Source: Paenibacillus brasilensis | GTDB taxonomy: Bacteria > Bacillota > Bacilli > Paenibacillales > Paenibacillaceae | Reading direction: 5' to 3' | Assembly: GCF_009363115.1 (NCBI RefSeq) | Contig: NZ_CP045298.1 | Span: forward strand, 4,771,501-4,835,500 | Length of the DNA stretch: 64,000 nt | In this document: positions 33,870 through 42,463 of the stretch, one piece after another | Layout of the letters: every line of letters begins with the position of its first letter | Position numbering within the stretch: the stretch's first letter is position 1 | Notes under the pieces: generated by a model | Database searches by the model: none | Seen by the model: the letters and a program-made list of their open reading frames with translations, nothing else | What the model was told of the DNA's origin: nothing | Made by a program: the position numbers and the translations under genes

Positions 33870-34700
33870 TCATTTTGCGGAATGTTGTTGATTTTTAGCT
33901 ATTTGATACACCTTACGTTGATGAAAGGATAAAGAACGATGGCTTTTAGCAAAGGTTCCTAATTGTTTTTGAGAGAGGGAAGATGCCCGACTATGAAGCG
34001 CTTTATTAAGTGACTTGCGTAAAATCATCCGAGAGGGCTGCATGCTGTACAGATAGTTGGCATATGTCTCATATTCGGAAAAACCAAACTGTTTTTTGCG
34101 GTTTATATTTTGGATAATCGCGTTATACCAGGGTTTCCCGTGACGGGCCTCAATGACCTGTTTAAGTCGCGAGAGCCGCGCTTTTTCAAACAGCATATAG
34201 TGAGTAACAAAGGACTTCGGTGAGGGAGCTTTAACGCCCATCAGCTTGCGGTAGGTGCGGAAATACTCAGGCTGGCTCCAGCTCCGATAATAAAATATCG
34301 TTTTGCCATCCTTTCGAAACACATGGGGACGAATCAAAATCGTATCCGCATCAATAACGAGAAAAAAAGAGGCTTTGCTAATTTTATCACCGTTCATTTT
34401 GAGCAATTGCTGATACAGCCAGCCTGAGCGGTCCCAGCGTGCCGTACCGTAACGGATTTGTTTTTTTGTGATAGGCAGTACCGTCTTCTCATCAACAAAT
34501 GTACAGCTCTTGCTTGCACACAGCCGACGAATGCCGTCGCTTTGGGGTGAAATGATATAAATGGTCCCAATTCGGTGCTGCACGTAACGGCGCAGACTGT
34601 CAATTACCAGCGGTAATGTGCCCATATCTTTATCAATGGCAGGAATCAAAACATCAATTGTAAAAGAACCCTTCTGTGACCCATCCGATTGCGCTGACAA
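33870..34700 (-). CDS. DUF6492-type glycosyltransferase-like protein
   Basis: The protein starts with a Rossmann-like strand IDVLIPAIDKD and contains a DADT motif (LVIDADTILIRP), the metal-binding DxD of GT-A glycosyltransferases. Later blocks include HYMLFEKARL and SEYETYANYL. This pattern matches the DUF6492 family, often in polysaccharide clusters of Bacillales. No membrane segment. It precedes the GDP-mannose gene on the same strand, so a mannosyl or related transfer is a reasonable guess but not shown. Confidence 0.75.
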   Translation of the reverse strand: MSAQSDGSQKGSFTIDVLIPAIDKDMGTLPLVIDSLRRYVQHRIGTIYIISPQSDGIRRLCASKSCTFVDEKTVLPITKKQIRYGTARWDRSGWLYQQLLKMNGDKISKASFFLVIDADTILIRPHVFRKDGKTIFYYRSWSQPEYFRTYRKLMGVKAPSPKSFVTHYMLFEKARLSRLKQVIEARHGKPWYNAIIQNINRKKQFGFSEYETYANYLYSMQPSRMILRKSLNKALHSRASSLSQKQLGTFAKSHRSLSFHQRKVYQIAKNQQHSAK

Positions 34701-34910
34701 TGCTATTCACTCCCTATTTATGCAAATGTACGTATTCGTGTATTGCATTATCATATGCCCGGACAAGCGATTTCGACCGGGCAAGGTCGGTTGAATATTT
34801 CTAAGCAAAGACAGGGCGAATGCAGCTTTCAGATGGGGGGATAGTGCATATGATGGATTGATCTTTTTAACAGAAGCGTTTTACTTTGAAAATAGAGGGG
34901 AGAAGGGGAA

Positions 34911-35780
34911 GTGAATACTTCACGAACACAGGCTGTACGCAGCAAGTGGCATAAGACCCAATTGCTGCTCAGGAATCAGGGGATCAAGCCTTTTATACCG
35001 GATACCCGGAAATATACCAAAGCCAATTTAAAGTCAATGCTGGAGAAGTACGGGATGGTCTATGTAAAACCCGATGGAGGAACATTCGGTAAAGGTGTGA
35101 TGAGGGTAGAGCAGGGGGAGGGTTCGCGTTTTGCCTATCAACATGAGGAAAAGCGTTTGGAGTTCAAAAACGTAGAGGCACTATATGTCAGCCTGTCGAA
35201 GAAAATAGGGAAGAAAGTCTATCTCATTCAAAAGGGGATCCATTTACTGCGTCATCAGAAACGCTACTTTGATATCCGGGTCATGGTGCAACGCAATGCA
35301 AAAGGGCCGTGGGAATCAACCGGAATTATTGGCCGACTCGGTCATCCCCGTAAAATCGTAACCAATTATCATAGCGGCGGCAAGCCGACGGCACTGGAGG
35401 AACTGCTGCAGTCTCATTCACCCAAAAACAAACAGGCTGAGCTGGTAAAGAAACTGAATGCCCTGGGCACTACCATTGCCGTCCAACTGCAAAAAACATA
35501 TCCCAATTTCCGGCAAATTGGAGTGGACATTGGACTCGATCGCAGCTTGACCCCATGGATTATTGAGGTGAACACGAAGCCTGACCCGTATATTTTTAAC
35601 CAGTTAAAAGACAAGTCGATGTACCGCAAAGTATTAAGCTATTGGCGACTAGCCAATCAAAAGAATAAAGCTACAGGTCCGAGCAAAGATAAGGATAAGG
35701 ATAAAGATAAAGATAAAGATAAAGATAAGTTAAAAGACAAGGTGAAAATTACAGGCTCTAAAAAAGCAAAAAGCTCATAA
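34911..35780 (+). CDS. YheC/YheD-family ATP-grasp protein with Asp-Lys repeat tail
   Basis: The 289-residue protein has an ATP-grasp fold as in the YheC/D spore coat-associated family: the nucleotide loop MVYVKPDGGTFGKGV near residue 47, RYFDIRVMVQRN, and the metal-binding IGVDIGLD...IIEVNTKPD block near residue 215. After residue 255 it carries a low-complexity tail of alternating Lys-Asp encoded by a six-base tandem repeat. The start is GTG at 34911 after GAGAAGGGG. Members of this family are made during sporulation, but this copy's substrate is unknown. Confidence 0.85.
   Translation: MNTSRTQAVRSKWHKTQLLLRNQGIKPFIPDTRKYTKANLKSMLEKYGMVYVKPDGGTFGKGVMRVEQGEGSRFAYQHEEKRLEFKNVEALYVSLSKKIGKKVYLIQKGIHLLRHQKRYFDIRVMVQRNAKGPWESTGIIGRLGHPRKIVTNYHSGGKPTALEELLQSHSPKNKQAELVKKLNALGTTIAVQLQKTYPNFRQIGVDIGLDRSLTPWIIEVNTKPDPYIFNQLKDKSMYRKVLSYWRLANQKNKATGPSKDKDKDKDKDKDKDKLKDKVKITGSKKAKSS
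35685..35728 (+). repeat. Hexanucleotide tandem repeat (AAAGAT/AAGGAT)
   Basis: Seven contiguous copies of a six-base unit encode Lys-Asp dipeptides. The first units read AAGGAT, the later ones AAAGAT. Copy-number change would keep the reading frame and alter only tail length. Confidence 0.85.
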
Positions 35781-35820
35781 GTGAGGAATCGGTTCAGTGA
35801 CTGAAGCTCTGAGAGAAATA

Positions 35821-35851
35821 AAAGGATGAATATCTTATTGATTCATCCTTC
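35821..35851 (+). terminator. Hairpin after the ATP-grasp gene
   Basis: AAGGATGAAT pairs with ATTCATCCTT; only CTTAC follows, so it is a weak terminator at best. Confidence 0.5.
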
Positions 35852-35891
35852 TTACATAAATAGCGGGGGTACCCGAATTCACATCTGCGAT

Positions 35892-36008
35892 ATGCCGATT
35901 GACGCTGGAAATTTTACGGCGATACCCGGAATCGCTCGAAACGGTTTTGTGAATGTAATGAAAACAGTGGAATTGGAAAAACTATATGAAAACAATCAGA
36001 ACTGAGGT
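35892..36008 (+). other. Possible gene remnant, about 38 codons
   Basis: An open frame ending at TGA 36006-36008 reads MPIDAGNFTAIPGIARNGF and onward to YENNQN. Codon choice looks gene-like and the frame is open back to about 35850, but there is no ribosome site. It may be the 3' end of a lost gene. Confidence 0.25.
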
Positions 36009-36016
36009 CTTGGTAT

Positions 36017-36724
36017 ATGGAATTATGGGAAACCATGTTAAGATCAATATTTGCATTTACCCTAATGATGATTGTAGCACGTATATTGGGCAAACCGACT
36101 ATTTCCCAAATGACCTACCATGATTTTGTGGCTGCCATTACATTGGGCTCCATTACCGCGAATCTTTCCTTTAATAGCTCAGTAGGGGTATGGAATTTAA
36201 TAACTTCTTTACTTATATTTTCGGGAATTGCTTACTTGCTAATGTTTCTCGCCATGAAGAACCGAAAGCTGAGAAGTTGGTTATCGGGGAAACCAACCGT
36301 GTTAATTCAGGAAGGGAAAATTTTGGAGAGTAATATGAAAAAGCTTAGGATTACACTGGATACACTGAATCAGGAGCTAAGAAGTAAAAATATTTTTAAT
36401 ATTCAAGACGTTCATTACGCCGTACTCGAAATGAATGGAGCCATTTCCGTATTACCCAAGTGGGAAAGTAAACCTGTAACCAGAAAAGATTTGCATTTGG
36501 ACGATCGTTCCGAGCATATTTTTCCTATTGAATTGATGATGGACGGGAGCATCATTGAAGCTAATTTGAAGGACAATAACATTACAACAGATTGGCTGCA
36601 TGCACAGATAAAAAAGAAGGGGCTTTCGATTGAGAACATCAATTATGCCGTAATCAGTTCTGATGGTAGTATATTTTTTGATGAATATAAGGATCGAATC
36701 AAGCATCCGGTTGATAAAGAATGA
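36017..36724 (+). CDS. DUF421 membrane protein (YetF/YrbG type)
   Basis: The 235-residue protein has three N-terminal membrane helices (about residues 8-25, 35-52, 60-78) followed by cytoplasmic repeats. The helices carry the family sequence ARILGKPTISQMTYHDFVAAITLGSI and the soluble part has the RSKNIFNIQDVHYAVLEMNG pattern, with a second copy ending INYAVISSDG. DUF421 proteins are widespread in spore formers and of unsettled function. The ATG has only a weak ribosome site (GAGGTCTTGGT), so another start is possible, but the first helix needs this Met. Confidence 0.88.
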   Translation: MELWETMLRSIFAFTLMMIVARILGKPTISQMTYHDFVAAITLGSITANLSFNSSVGVWNLITSLLIFSGIAYLLMFLAMKNRKLRSWLSGKPTVLIQEGKILESNMKKLRITLDTLNQELRSKNIFNIQDVHYAVLEMNGAISVLPKWESKPVTRKDLHLDDRSEHIFPIELMMDGSIIEANLKDNNITTDWLHAQIKKKGLSIENINYAVISSDGSIFFDEYKDRIKHPVDKE

Positions 36725-36730
36725 ATGAAT

Positions 36731-36760
36731 TTGATTTCATTAACATTAAAGGTATATAAT
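36731..36760 (+). promoter_or_regulatory. SigmaA-type promoter of the bicupin gene
   Basis: TTGATT at 36731-36736 and TATAAT at 36755-36760 are separated by 18 bases, 57 bases upstream of the bicupin start. Confidence 0.55.
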
Positions 36761-36817
36761 AGGTATACACAATTAAGTAAACATAGACATATGAAATGAT
36801 TTTAAGGAGGAATCGCT

Positions 36818-37849
36818 ATGAAATCATTTAAGTATGCATTGGAGAAAAAGGAACCCAGAACCGGACCGGGAGGCATCACACGTGGGGCTTCGGTCCATGA
36901 TTTTCCTGTATCGGAAGGAATAGCAGGGGTGTCCATGCGATTGGAACCGGGTGGAATGCGTGAGCTTCACTGGCATGCCAATGCGGCTGAATGGGCTTAT
37001 GTGGTTAGCGGCTCCTGCCGGACAACCGTTATCCATCCGGACGGTTCTTCGTATGTCGATATTTTTAATCCAGGTGATGTATGGTATTTTCCGCGTGGTT
37101 ATGGTCATTCGATTCAAGGTATTGGTCCTGGAGAGTGTCATTTTATATTGATTTTTGATAATGGAGATTTTTCGGAGGATCACACGTTCAGTATAACTGA
37201 TTTCATCGCACAGACTCCTGCGGAGGTTGTAAGGCAGAACCTGGGACTTGCAGCCGACGAACTGGCTCTTTTGCCAGATAAGGAAGCCTATTTTGCAAAA
37301 GGACCTGTACCTTCTAACGGATCTCATGATGCATTTCCTCGCATTTCCTCCGATCTGATCACTAAGCATCGGTATCCTTTAATGGCCAAACAGCCCAGAT
37401 TAGCACCGGGTGGTGGGACACAGCGGACAGTTACGGTAGAAGATTTTCCGATTTCTTCGACAATGGCAGGATCTGTGATTGAGCTGGAGCCGGGCGGATT
37501 ACGAGAAATGCACTGGCATCCCAATGCGGACGAATGGCAATACTATTTGGATGGTCATGCAGAAATGACTGTGTTTCTCGCTGAAGGGAATGCCGTCACA
37601 GAGCAGTTTGAAGCCGGAGATGTAGGATACGTACCCATGGGAGCCGGGCATTATATTAAAAATACCGGATCAGAGATATGCCGTATTTTGATTGGTTTTA
37701 ACAGCGGTCATTACGAAGCCATTGATCTGAGTGAGTGGATGGCTGGTAACCCAGTTGATGTATTAGCAACGAATCTGGGCCTTCCGAGAGAAATAGCGAA
37801 TAAACTGCCTCATAAATCAGTCTTCATCGCTCCAAAATCTAAATCATAA
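36818..37849 (+). CDS. Bicupin oxalate decarboxylase-like protein
   Basis: Oxalate decarboxylase is a manganese bicupin that splits oxalate to formate and CO2. Each half has the metal motif: HWHANAAEW (His51, His53, Glu58) and HWHPNADEW near residue 230, with the fourth His in GYGHSIQ and GAGHYIK. The domain I lid reads SEDHT at residues 119-123, keeping the proton-donor Glu of Bacillus OxdC (SENST). At 343 residues it lacks the 40-residue N-terminal extension of OxdC. The ribosome site is AAGGAGG, and a sigmaA-type promoter lies upstream. A second paralog is at 60.9-62.1 kb. Confidence 0.85.
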   Translation: MKSFKYALEKKEPRTGPGGITRGASVHDFPVSEGIAGVSMRLEPGGMRELHWHANAAEWAYVVSGSCRTTVIHPDGSSYVDIFNPGDVWYFPRGYGHSIQGIGPGECHFILIFDNGDFSEDHTFSITDFIAQTPAEVVRQNLGLAADELALLPDKEAYFAKGPVPSNGSHDAFPRISSDLITKHRYPLMAKQPRLAPGGGTQRTVTVEDFPISSTMAGSVIELEPGGLREMHWHPNADEWQYYLDGHAEMTVFLAEGNAVTEQFEAGDVGYVPMGAGHYIKNTGSEICRILIGFNSGHYEAIDLSEWMAGNPVDVLATNLGLPREIANKLPHKSVFIAPKSKS

Positions 37850-37860
37850 GTCAGCGAAAC

Positions 37861-37907
37861 AGCCCGCTTTTTGTTCCCCGCATATATGGGGGAGCAGAAA
37901 GCGGGCT
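37861..37907 (+). terminator. Large hairpin after bicupin gene
   Basis: AGCCCGCTTT...CCCC pairs with GGGG...AAAGCGGGCT, a long stem with internal mismatch. No T-run follows, so termination is uncertain. Confidence 0.5.
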
Positions 37908-38023
37908 AATTGAACAACCTGTAACTCTATGCTATCCTTATGTATTAATAGAGAATAAATATAGTAATATTTAATTTCTGCGCCCATAAACGTCAGATGA
38001 TATGATCAATAGGAGGGATAAAC

Positions 38024-38803
38024 ATGTGTTCTTTCATTGAACTTAACAATGTGAGCTGGAAAAGAGACAATCGTACCATACTGGATCAAATCAACTGGAA
38101 GGTAGCCGAAGGTGAGCACTGGGCTGTGCTTGGACTGAATGGATCGGGTAAAACAACGATGCTGAATATGATCAATGGTTACATATGGCCAACTACAGGT
38201 AGTGTGAGTGTGTTGGGACATACGTTCGGGGACGTGGATCTGAGGGAGCTGCGCAAATCTATCGGCTGGGTCAGCTCCTCTTTACAGGAGAGAATCAATG
38301 GTAGTCAGCGCACGCAGGATGTTGTCATTAGCGGCAAATTTGCCTCCATTGGACTTTATGATCAAACAACGGATTCGGATTTTGAGCAGGCCGTACACCT
38401 CATGACCCAACTGGGCTGTGCTCACCTCGTGGACCGATTGTATCAAGGATGTTCACAGGGGGAGAAGCAAAAAGTGCTTATTGCCCGCGCGCTCATGGCC
38501 TCACCCAAGCTGCTGATTTTGGACGAGGCGTGTAACGGCTTGGACTTCTTTTCCCGGGAATCCTTACTTACTAGCATTCATCAGCTGTCCGAATCGCCAG
38601 GTTCCCCGAATTTATTATATGTCACACATCATATCGAGGAAATTTTACCAATGTACACGCATACGATTCTGATACGCCGGGGGACTGTTTTCGCTAAAGG
38701 TAAAACGACAGACATTCTGAGCAGTGAAACGCTTAGTGCCTTTTTTGAAACCCCTGTGCAAGTAGAATGGAGACAGGAGCGTGCATGGCTATCTATGGTG
38801 TAG
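38024..38803 (+). CDS. ABC ATPase, YlmA-like, without partner permease
   Basis: The 259-residue ATPase has Walker A GLNGSGKTT near residue 44, Walker B KLLILDEACNGLD and the switch His in VTHH. The signature motif is CSQGEKQKV rather than LSGGQ, a variant seen in YlmA/ModF-type proteins. No permease gene is adjacent: the gene sits between a bicupin and gerW, each apparently independent. It may act with a distant permease or as a soluble regulator. The ribosome site is AGGAGGG. Confidence 0.85.
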   Translation: MCSFIELNNVSWKRDNRTILDQINWKVAEGEHWAVLGLNGSGKTTMLNMINGYIWPTTGSVSVLGHTFGDVDLRELRKSIGWVSSSLQERINGSQRTQDVVISGKFASIGLYDQTTDSDFEQAVHLMTQLGCAHLVDRLYQGCSQGEKQKVLIARALMASPKLLILDEACNGLDFFSRESLLTSIHQLSESPGSPNLLYVTHHIEEILPMYTHTILIRRGTVFAKGKTTDILSSETLSAFFETPVQVEWRQERAWLSMV

Positions 38804-38878
38804 AGAGTCAATTCGGTTTATTCTCTTCCAATCCTGACTACAATGACATAAGAGAATCATTGTAGAGAGGTGAATGGA

Positions 38879-39286
38879 ATGTCAGAGCATCCATTACAAT
38901 CTTTTATGGAAACGGTCAAAGATCACTTAAAGGACATGGTGAACGTCAATACGACCATTGGAGAACCGGTTGTCGTGTCTGACGGCACCATTATCATCCC
39001 TGTTTGTAAAGTAAGCTATGGATTTGCGGCAGGTGGCCGCGATTTGGACAAACGCAACCAGGAATCCACAAGGGGGATGCCCTCATTCGGCGGAGGTATG
39101 GGCGGAGGTGCGTCTGTAACACCTCTCGCCATTATAATTATCGGCAAAATGGGCGTTCAAACAGTCTATCTGGATAACTCTCCTACGGTATATGACAAGA
39201 TTTTGGACATGGCGCCACATCTATTGGATAAATTACATAAACTTATCAAGGAATACCATACAGAAGAAGGTGATAATAGTCAGTGA
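38879..39286 (+). CDS. gerW: Spore germination protein GerW (YtfJ family)
   Basis: GerW proteins are made in the forespore and are needed for normal germination in Bacillus subtilis. The 135 residues carry the family pattern: GEPVVVSDGTIIIPVCKVSYGF, a Gly-rich loop (SFGGGMGGGASVTPLAIIII) and the helix toward the end. I use the ATG at 38879, six bases after GAGAGGTG, rather than the GTG at 38870 that overlaps it. Its 3' end overlaps the converging polyphosphate kinase gene by seven bases. Confidence 0.9.
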   Translation: MSEHPLQSFMETVKDHLKDMVNVNTTIGEPVVVSDGTIIIPVCKVSYGFAAGGRDLDKRNQESTRGMPSFGGGMGGGASVTPLAIIIIGKMGVQTVYLDNSPTVYDKILDMAPHLLDKLHKLIKEYHTEEGDNSQ

Positions 39287-41403
39287 ATCAGGTCTGACTC
39301 GTTTGTGTATGCAAAAGATGCCAACGGGGTTATGCGGTCGTTTTGAATTGGAAAAGCGTTATTTTTCCTTATTACAAGATTTTTGGCCTCTAATTGGCTA
39401 CAGCAGGGGGGCTGTTCATTGTGCACCATGACATATTGGCCATCGGGAAGCAGCTGTCGGGCTTTAATATTATCATCTAGCAACAGCAATAAATATTGGA
39501 TGATGACAGATTGATGCTCTTCATTTAATAGCGGACACATTAATTCAATCCGCTTGTCCATATTTCGGGTCATCCAGTCTGCACTGGACAGCCACAATTG
39601 GGGCGTGCCAGCATTTTCAAAATAAAAAATACGGGAGTGCTCCAAAAATCGGCCGACAATGCTGCGAACGGTAATATTGTCGCTCAGTCCGGGAATTCCT
39701 GGACGCAAGCAGCAGATACCACGAACGATCAGATCAATTCGGACGCCTGCCTGGGAAGCAGAATATAGTTGGTCGACCAACTGTTTATTCGATAACGAGT
39801 TCATTTTGGCTATAATCCTTGCAGGTTTACCGCTCAATGCATTTTCCACTTCACGCTGAATGCAGTCTACCAACTGTTGTTTCAAATGCGCTGGAGCTAC
39901 GCTGAGGTAATGCCACTGGCTCGGGGCGGAAAATCCTGTGATTTTATTGAATAAATTGGAGACATCTTCGCCGATCTCCGGATAGGAAGAGAACAGTCCG
40001 ATATCTGTAAATATTTGTGCCGACACTTCATTGTAATTTCCAGTGGCGACATGAATGTAACGTCTAAGAGAATCTGCTTCCTTACGTACAACCAAAACCA
40101 TTTTGGCATGAATTTTCAACCCGGGCAGGCCATAAACGACATGGCATCCTGCTTTTTCCAATTCTTTTGCCCATTCGATATTTCGGGCTTCATCGAAGCG
40201 TGCTTTCAACTCAACGACTACTGTGACCTGCTTTCCTAATTCGGCAGCTCGATTCAAAGATCGGATAATCCGTGAATTACCATTTACGCGATACAAGGTC
40301 ATTTTAATAGCCATAACGGATGGATCGACCGCTGAATGTTCGACAAAATCGTTAACAACGTCAAACGATTCATAAGGATGAAGTAAGAGAACATCTCTTT
40401 TTCGCAGCACTGAAAAAAAATCGTCCGTCTTCGTAAACTCCAACGGATAAAGAGGATCAAATCTTGAATGCTTGAGATGCTCAAAGCCCTCAACCGAATT
40501 GGCGAATGACATAAAGTAGCTCAAGTCAATAGGTCCATCATTCGTAATTAAAAACTGGCTTTCTATTTCCAGTTCTTTTTCTAGCCATTCCAATGCAAAA
40601 GGATCAAAACCCTTTTCTATTTCCAAACGAATCGGAGTGCCCCATTTTCTTGCGCGCAATACTTTTTCCACTTCATCAAGGATATCCTCCGCTTCTTCCT
40701 CATTTAAATCAAGATCTGCATTTCGAGTTAAACGGAATGTATGGAAAGTAATAGGCGTATAGGTAGTAAACAAAGTGTGAATATGCTGCTTAATCAAATC
40801 TTCGAGCAAAATAAACTGCCATTGATCATGATCCGATAGAGACGGAACTTTAATATAACGAGGCAGATTGGATGGAATTTCAACCAAGGCAATATAAACT
40901 TCCTTGCCCGATGCATCGGAAGGCGGCTTCAAACCGACGGCCAAATATACACTTTTTGAACGAATCAGAGGGAAAGGACGGCTTTTATCAATAGCTAGAG
41001 GAGTTAGCACGGGAAATACTTTTTCAAGATAATAGGTCTCCATTTCCCTCTTCTGCACAGAATTAAGCTCGCCATAAGTAGTAAAAGCAAGGCCCTCTTC
41101 CTTTAGCAGTTGAATAATCCGGGCATAGGTTGAATACTGATCTGCTACTAATTGCTCAATCATGACAATTACTTTATGCTGTAGCTGTTGTGGAGTAAAG
41201 CCAGTGAAATCGACCTCTTGATTGCCAGCTCTAATTTTATCCATAAGTCCTGCGACCCTGACACTGACAAACTCATCCAGATTGGTGGAAACAATTGATA
41301 TGAACTTTGTTCGCTCCAACAGAGGAGTGCTTTCGTCCTGTGCTTCCTCAAGAACACGTCTGTTAAATTGAAGCCAGCTTATTTCACGATTAATATAGTT
41401 CAC
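39280..41403 (-). CDS. ppk1: Polyphosphate kinase 1
   Basis: PPK1 reversibly transfers the ATP gamma-phosphate to growing polyphosphate chains. The 707 residues show the N domain (NREISWLQFNRRVL), the head domain, and two phospholipase-D-like C domains. The catalytic His is in LPGLKIHAKM; a second conserved His precedes ATGNYNE. The start is GTG at 41401-41403, seven bases after GGAGG; an open frame runs 38 codons further without family sequence. The C terminus is extended past the usual end by about 20 residues. Confidence 0.94.
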   Translation of the reverse strand: MNYINREISWLQFNRRVLEEAQDESTPLLERTKFISIVSTNLDEFVSVRVAGLMDKIRAGNQEVDFTGFTPQQLQHKVIVMIEQLVADQYSTYARIIQLLKEEGLAFTTYGELNSVQKREMETYYLEKVFPVLTPLAIDKSRPFPLIRSKSVYLAVGLKPPSDASGKEVYIALVEIPSNLPRYIKVPSLSDHDQWQFILLEDLIKQHIHTLFTTYTPITFHTFRLTRNADLDLNEEEAEDILDEVEKVLRARKWGTPIRLEIEKGFDPFALEWLEKELEIESQFLITNDGPIDLSYFMSFANSVEGFEHLKHSRFDPLYPLEFTKTDDFFSVLRKRDVLLLHPYESFDVVNDFVEHSAVDPSVMAIKMTLYRVNGNSRIIRSLNRAAELGKQVTVVVELKARFDEARNIEWAKELEKAGCHVVYGLPGLKIHAKMVLVVRKEADSLRRYIHVATGNYNEVSAQIFTDIGLFSSYPEIGEDVSNLFNKITGFSAPSQWHYLSVAPAHLKQQLVDCIQREVENALSGKPARIIAKMNSLSNKQLVDQLYSASQAGVRIDLIVRGICCLRPGIPGLSDNITVRSIVGRFLEHSRIFYFENAGTPQLWLSSADWMTRNMDKRIELMCPLLNEEHQSVIIQYLLLLLDDNIKARQLLPDGQYVMVHNEQPPCCSQLEAKNLVIRKNNAFPIQNDRITPLASFAYTNESDLIH

Positions 41404-41563
41404 GGCGCACGCCTCCATCTGCCTATTCTTTTTTTCTAAATAATAAATACCGTATTTTTTGGAACAATTGCCATGTGGCACTGAGGCGAATCGTGATCGT
41501 GTCGGGAATATTCTCATCGTTTTTAGTCATATGGTTAGGTTCCTCTCGTTATTAAAATAGGGA

Positions 41564-41588
41564 AAACTCGCTAAACGAGGTTAGCGAG
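41564..41588 (-). terminator. Intrinsic terminator (minus strand)
   Basis: CTCGCTAA pairs with TTAGCGAG around a short loop; on the minus strand TTTTCC follows. It lies 20 bases beyond the glycine-zipper gene stop. Confidence 0.65.
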
Positions 41589-41607
41589 CGATATGGATAT
41601 TTTTTAT

Positions 41608-42003
41608 TTATTCGTGAGATGTTGTTGTCTGCATTGCATCCACGACCGGGCCTGGTGTTGATGACTCCGCTCCTTTTGCTGCGGATTGTGTCAGGTTGCA
41701 CACCAAACGGCTGTTAACAAGCATACTGCCTGCTTGCGTTCCCACTGTATGACCCACACTGTTCCCTAACAGCCCACCAACAACGGACCCAAGTACGGTC
41801 CCTACGCCTGGCAGCAGCGAAGTTCCGAGGATTGCCCCATACTCAATACCGGCCATGACCCCGAGTGCTCCAGTCAAATTCCCTGACGTATGAACCATAT
41901 AATCTTTGTTATCCATTTGTCCTTTCGTCAAGCTAATGGTATCCTGCAGCTGGGTTATACCTCCGGAAATAAGACCTCCCCATAATGAATTGCCTTGTAG
42001 CAT
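41608..42003 (-). CDS. Glycine-zipper membrane-associated protein
   Basis: The 131 residues contain a central hydrophobic stretch rich in Gly repeats (GALGVMAGIEYGAILGTSLLPGVG, then GSVVGGLLGNSVGHTVGTQAG), the spacing of glycine-zipper membrane proteins. There is no signal peptide. The ribosome site is AAAGGAGAG. With the 71-residue protein gene upstream it lies divergent to the giant P-type ATPase, and its mixture of zipper and helix resembles small accessory proteins that accompany such ATPases. Function unknown. Confidence 0.7.
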   Translation of the reverse strand: MLQGNSLWGGLISGGITQLQDTISLTKGQMDNKDYMVHTSGNLTGALGVMAGIEYGAILGTSLLPGVGTVLGSVVGGLLGNSVGHTVGTQAGSMLVNSRLVCNLTQSAAKGAESSTPGPVVDAMQTTTSHE

Positions 42004-42094
42004 GCTGATCTCTCCTTTGTTTAATTTATTTTGTTACTCCAGGATAGTAATTCCCCACTATGCACTTTTTAAATTATTGAACATTTACCAACTG

Positions 42095-42310
42095 TTACGG
42101 TAGCAAATGATGTTCTGTATTTTTTTTCTCATTTTTTATTGCTTCTGCGGATGGCGGCTCTTTAGTACGGTCTTTGACTTGATCTGCGAGCTCAAGCGCA
42201 ATTCCTGCTCCTTTAACGGCAAGTTTACGTGCAGCTTTTCGGGCTTCGGGGGACACAGCAAGTACTAAGGCCGCAGCAGCAAAAATAATACCAAGCGGTG
42301 ATTTGGCCAC
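42095..42310 (-). CDS. Small helical protein next to P-type ATPase
   Basis: GTG start (42308-42310) after GAGGAGAGGA. The 71 residues have one N-terminal hydrophobic helix (LGIIFAAAALVLAV) and an amphipathic basic region (EARKAARKLAVKGAG), ending in a charged tail. The shape resembles YtxH or DUF5132 proteins and the 92-residue protein on the other side of the ATPase. It is divergent from the ATPase gene. No function can be assigned. Confidence 0.65.
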   Translation of the reverse strand: MAKSPLGIIFAAAALVLAVSPEARKAARKLAVKGAGIALELADQVKDRTKEPPSAEAIKNEKKNTEHHLLP

Positions 42311-42463
42311 AAAAATCCTCTCCTCAAAAAAGTTGTTAATAAAATAATTCCTTAATATGAAATTTTTATACCAGATTACATTCAGAAAACAAAATGCATA
42401 TTTTGTTAACTGTTGTTAATCATAAGTGGAGTTGATTTTAATTATGGACAAGGGAGGTTAAAT

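Noticed and set aside
35868-35880. Adjacent GGTACC and GAATTC strings resembling vector polylinker
   Set aside because: Only two overlapping-site hexamers in otherwise natural sequence; no other vector signature around them.
39280-39286. Overlap of gerW and ppk1 ends as a sign of misannotation
   Set aside because: Both C termini are plausible, and short convergent overlaps are common.
42413-42463. Earlier TTG start for the giant ATPase
   Set aside because: The strong AAGGGAGG lies downstream of it, right before ATG 42464, and the extra 17 residues resemble nothing.
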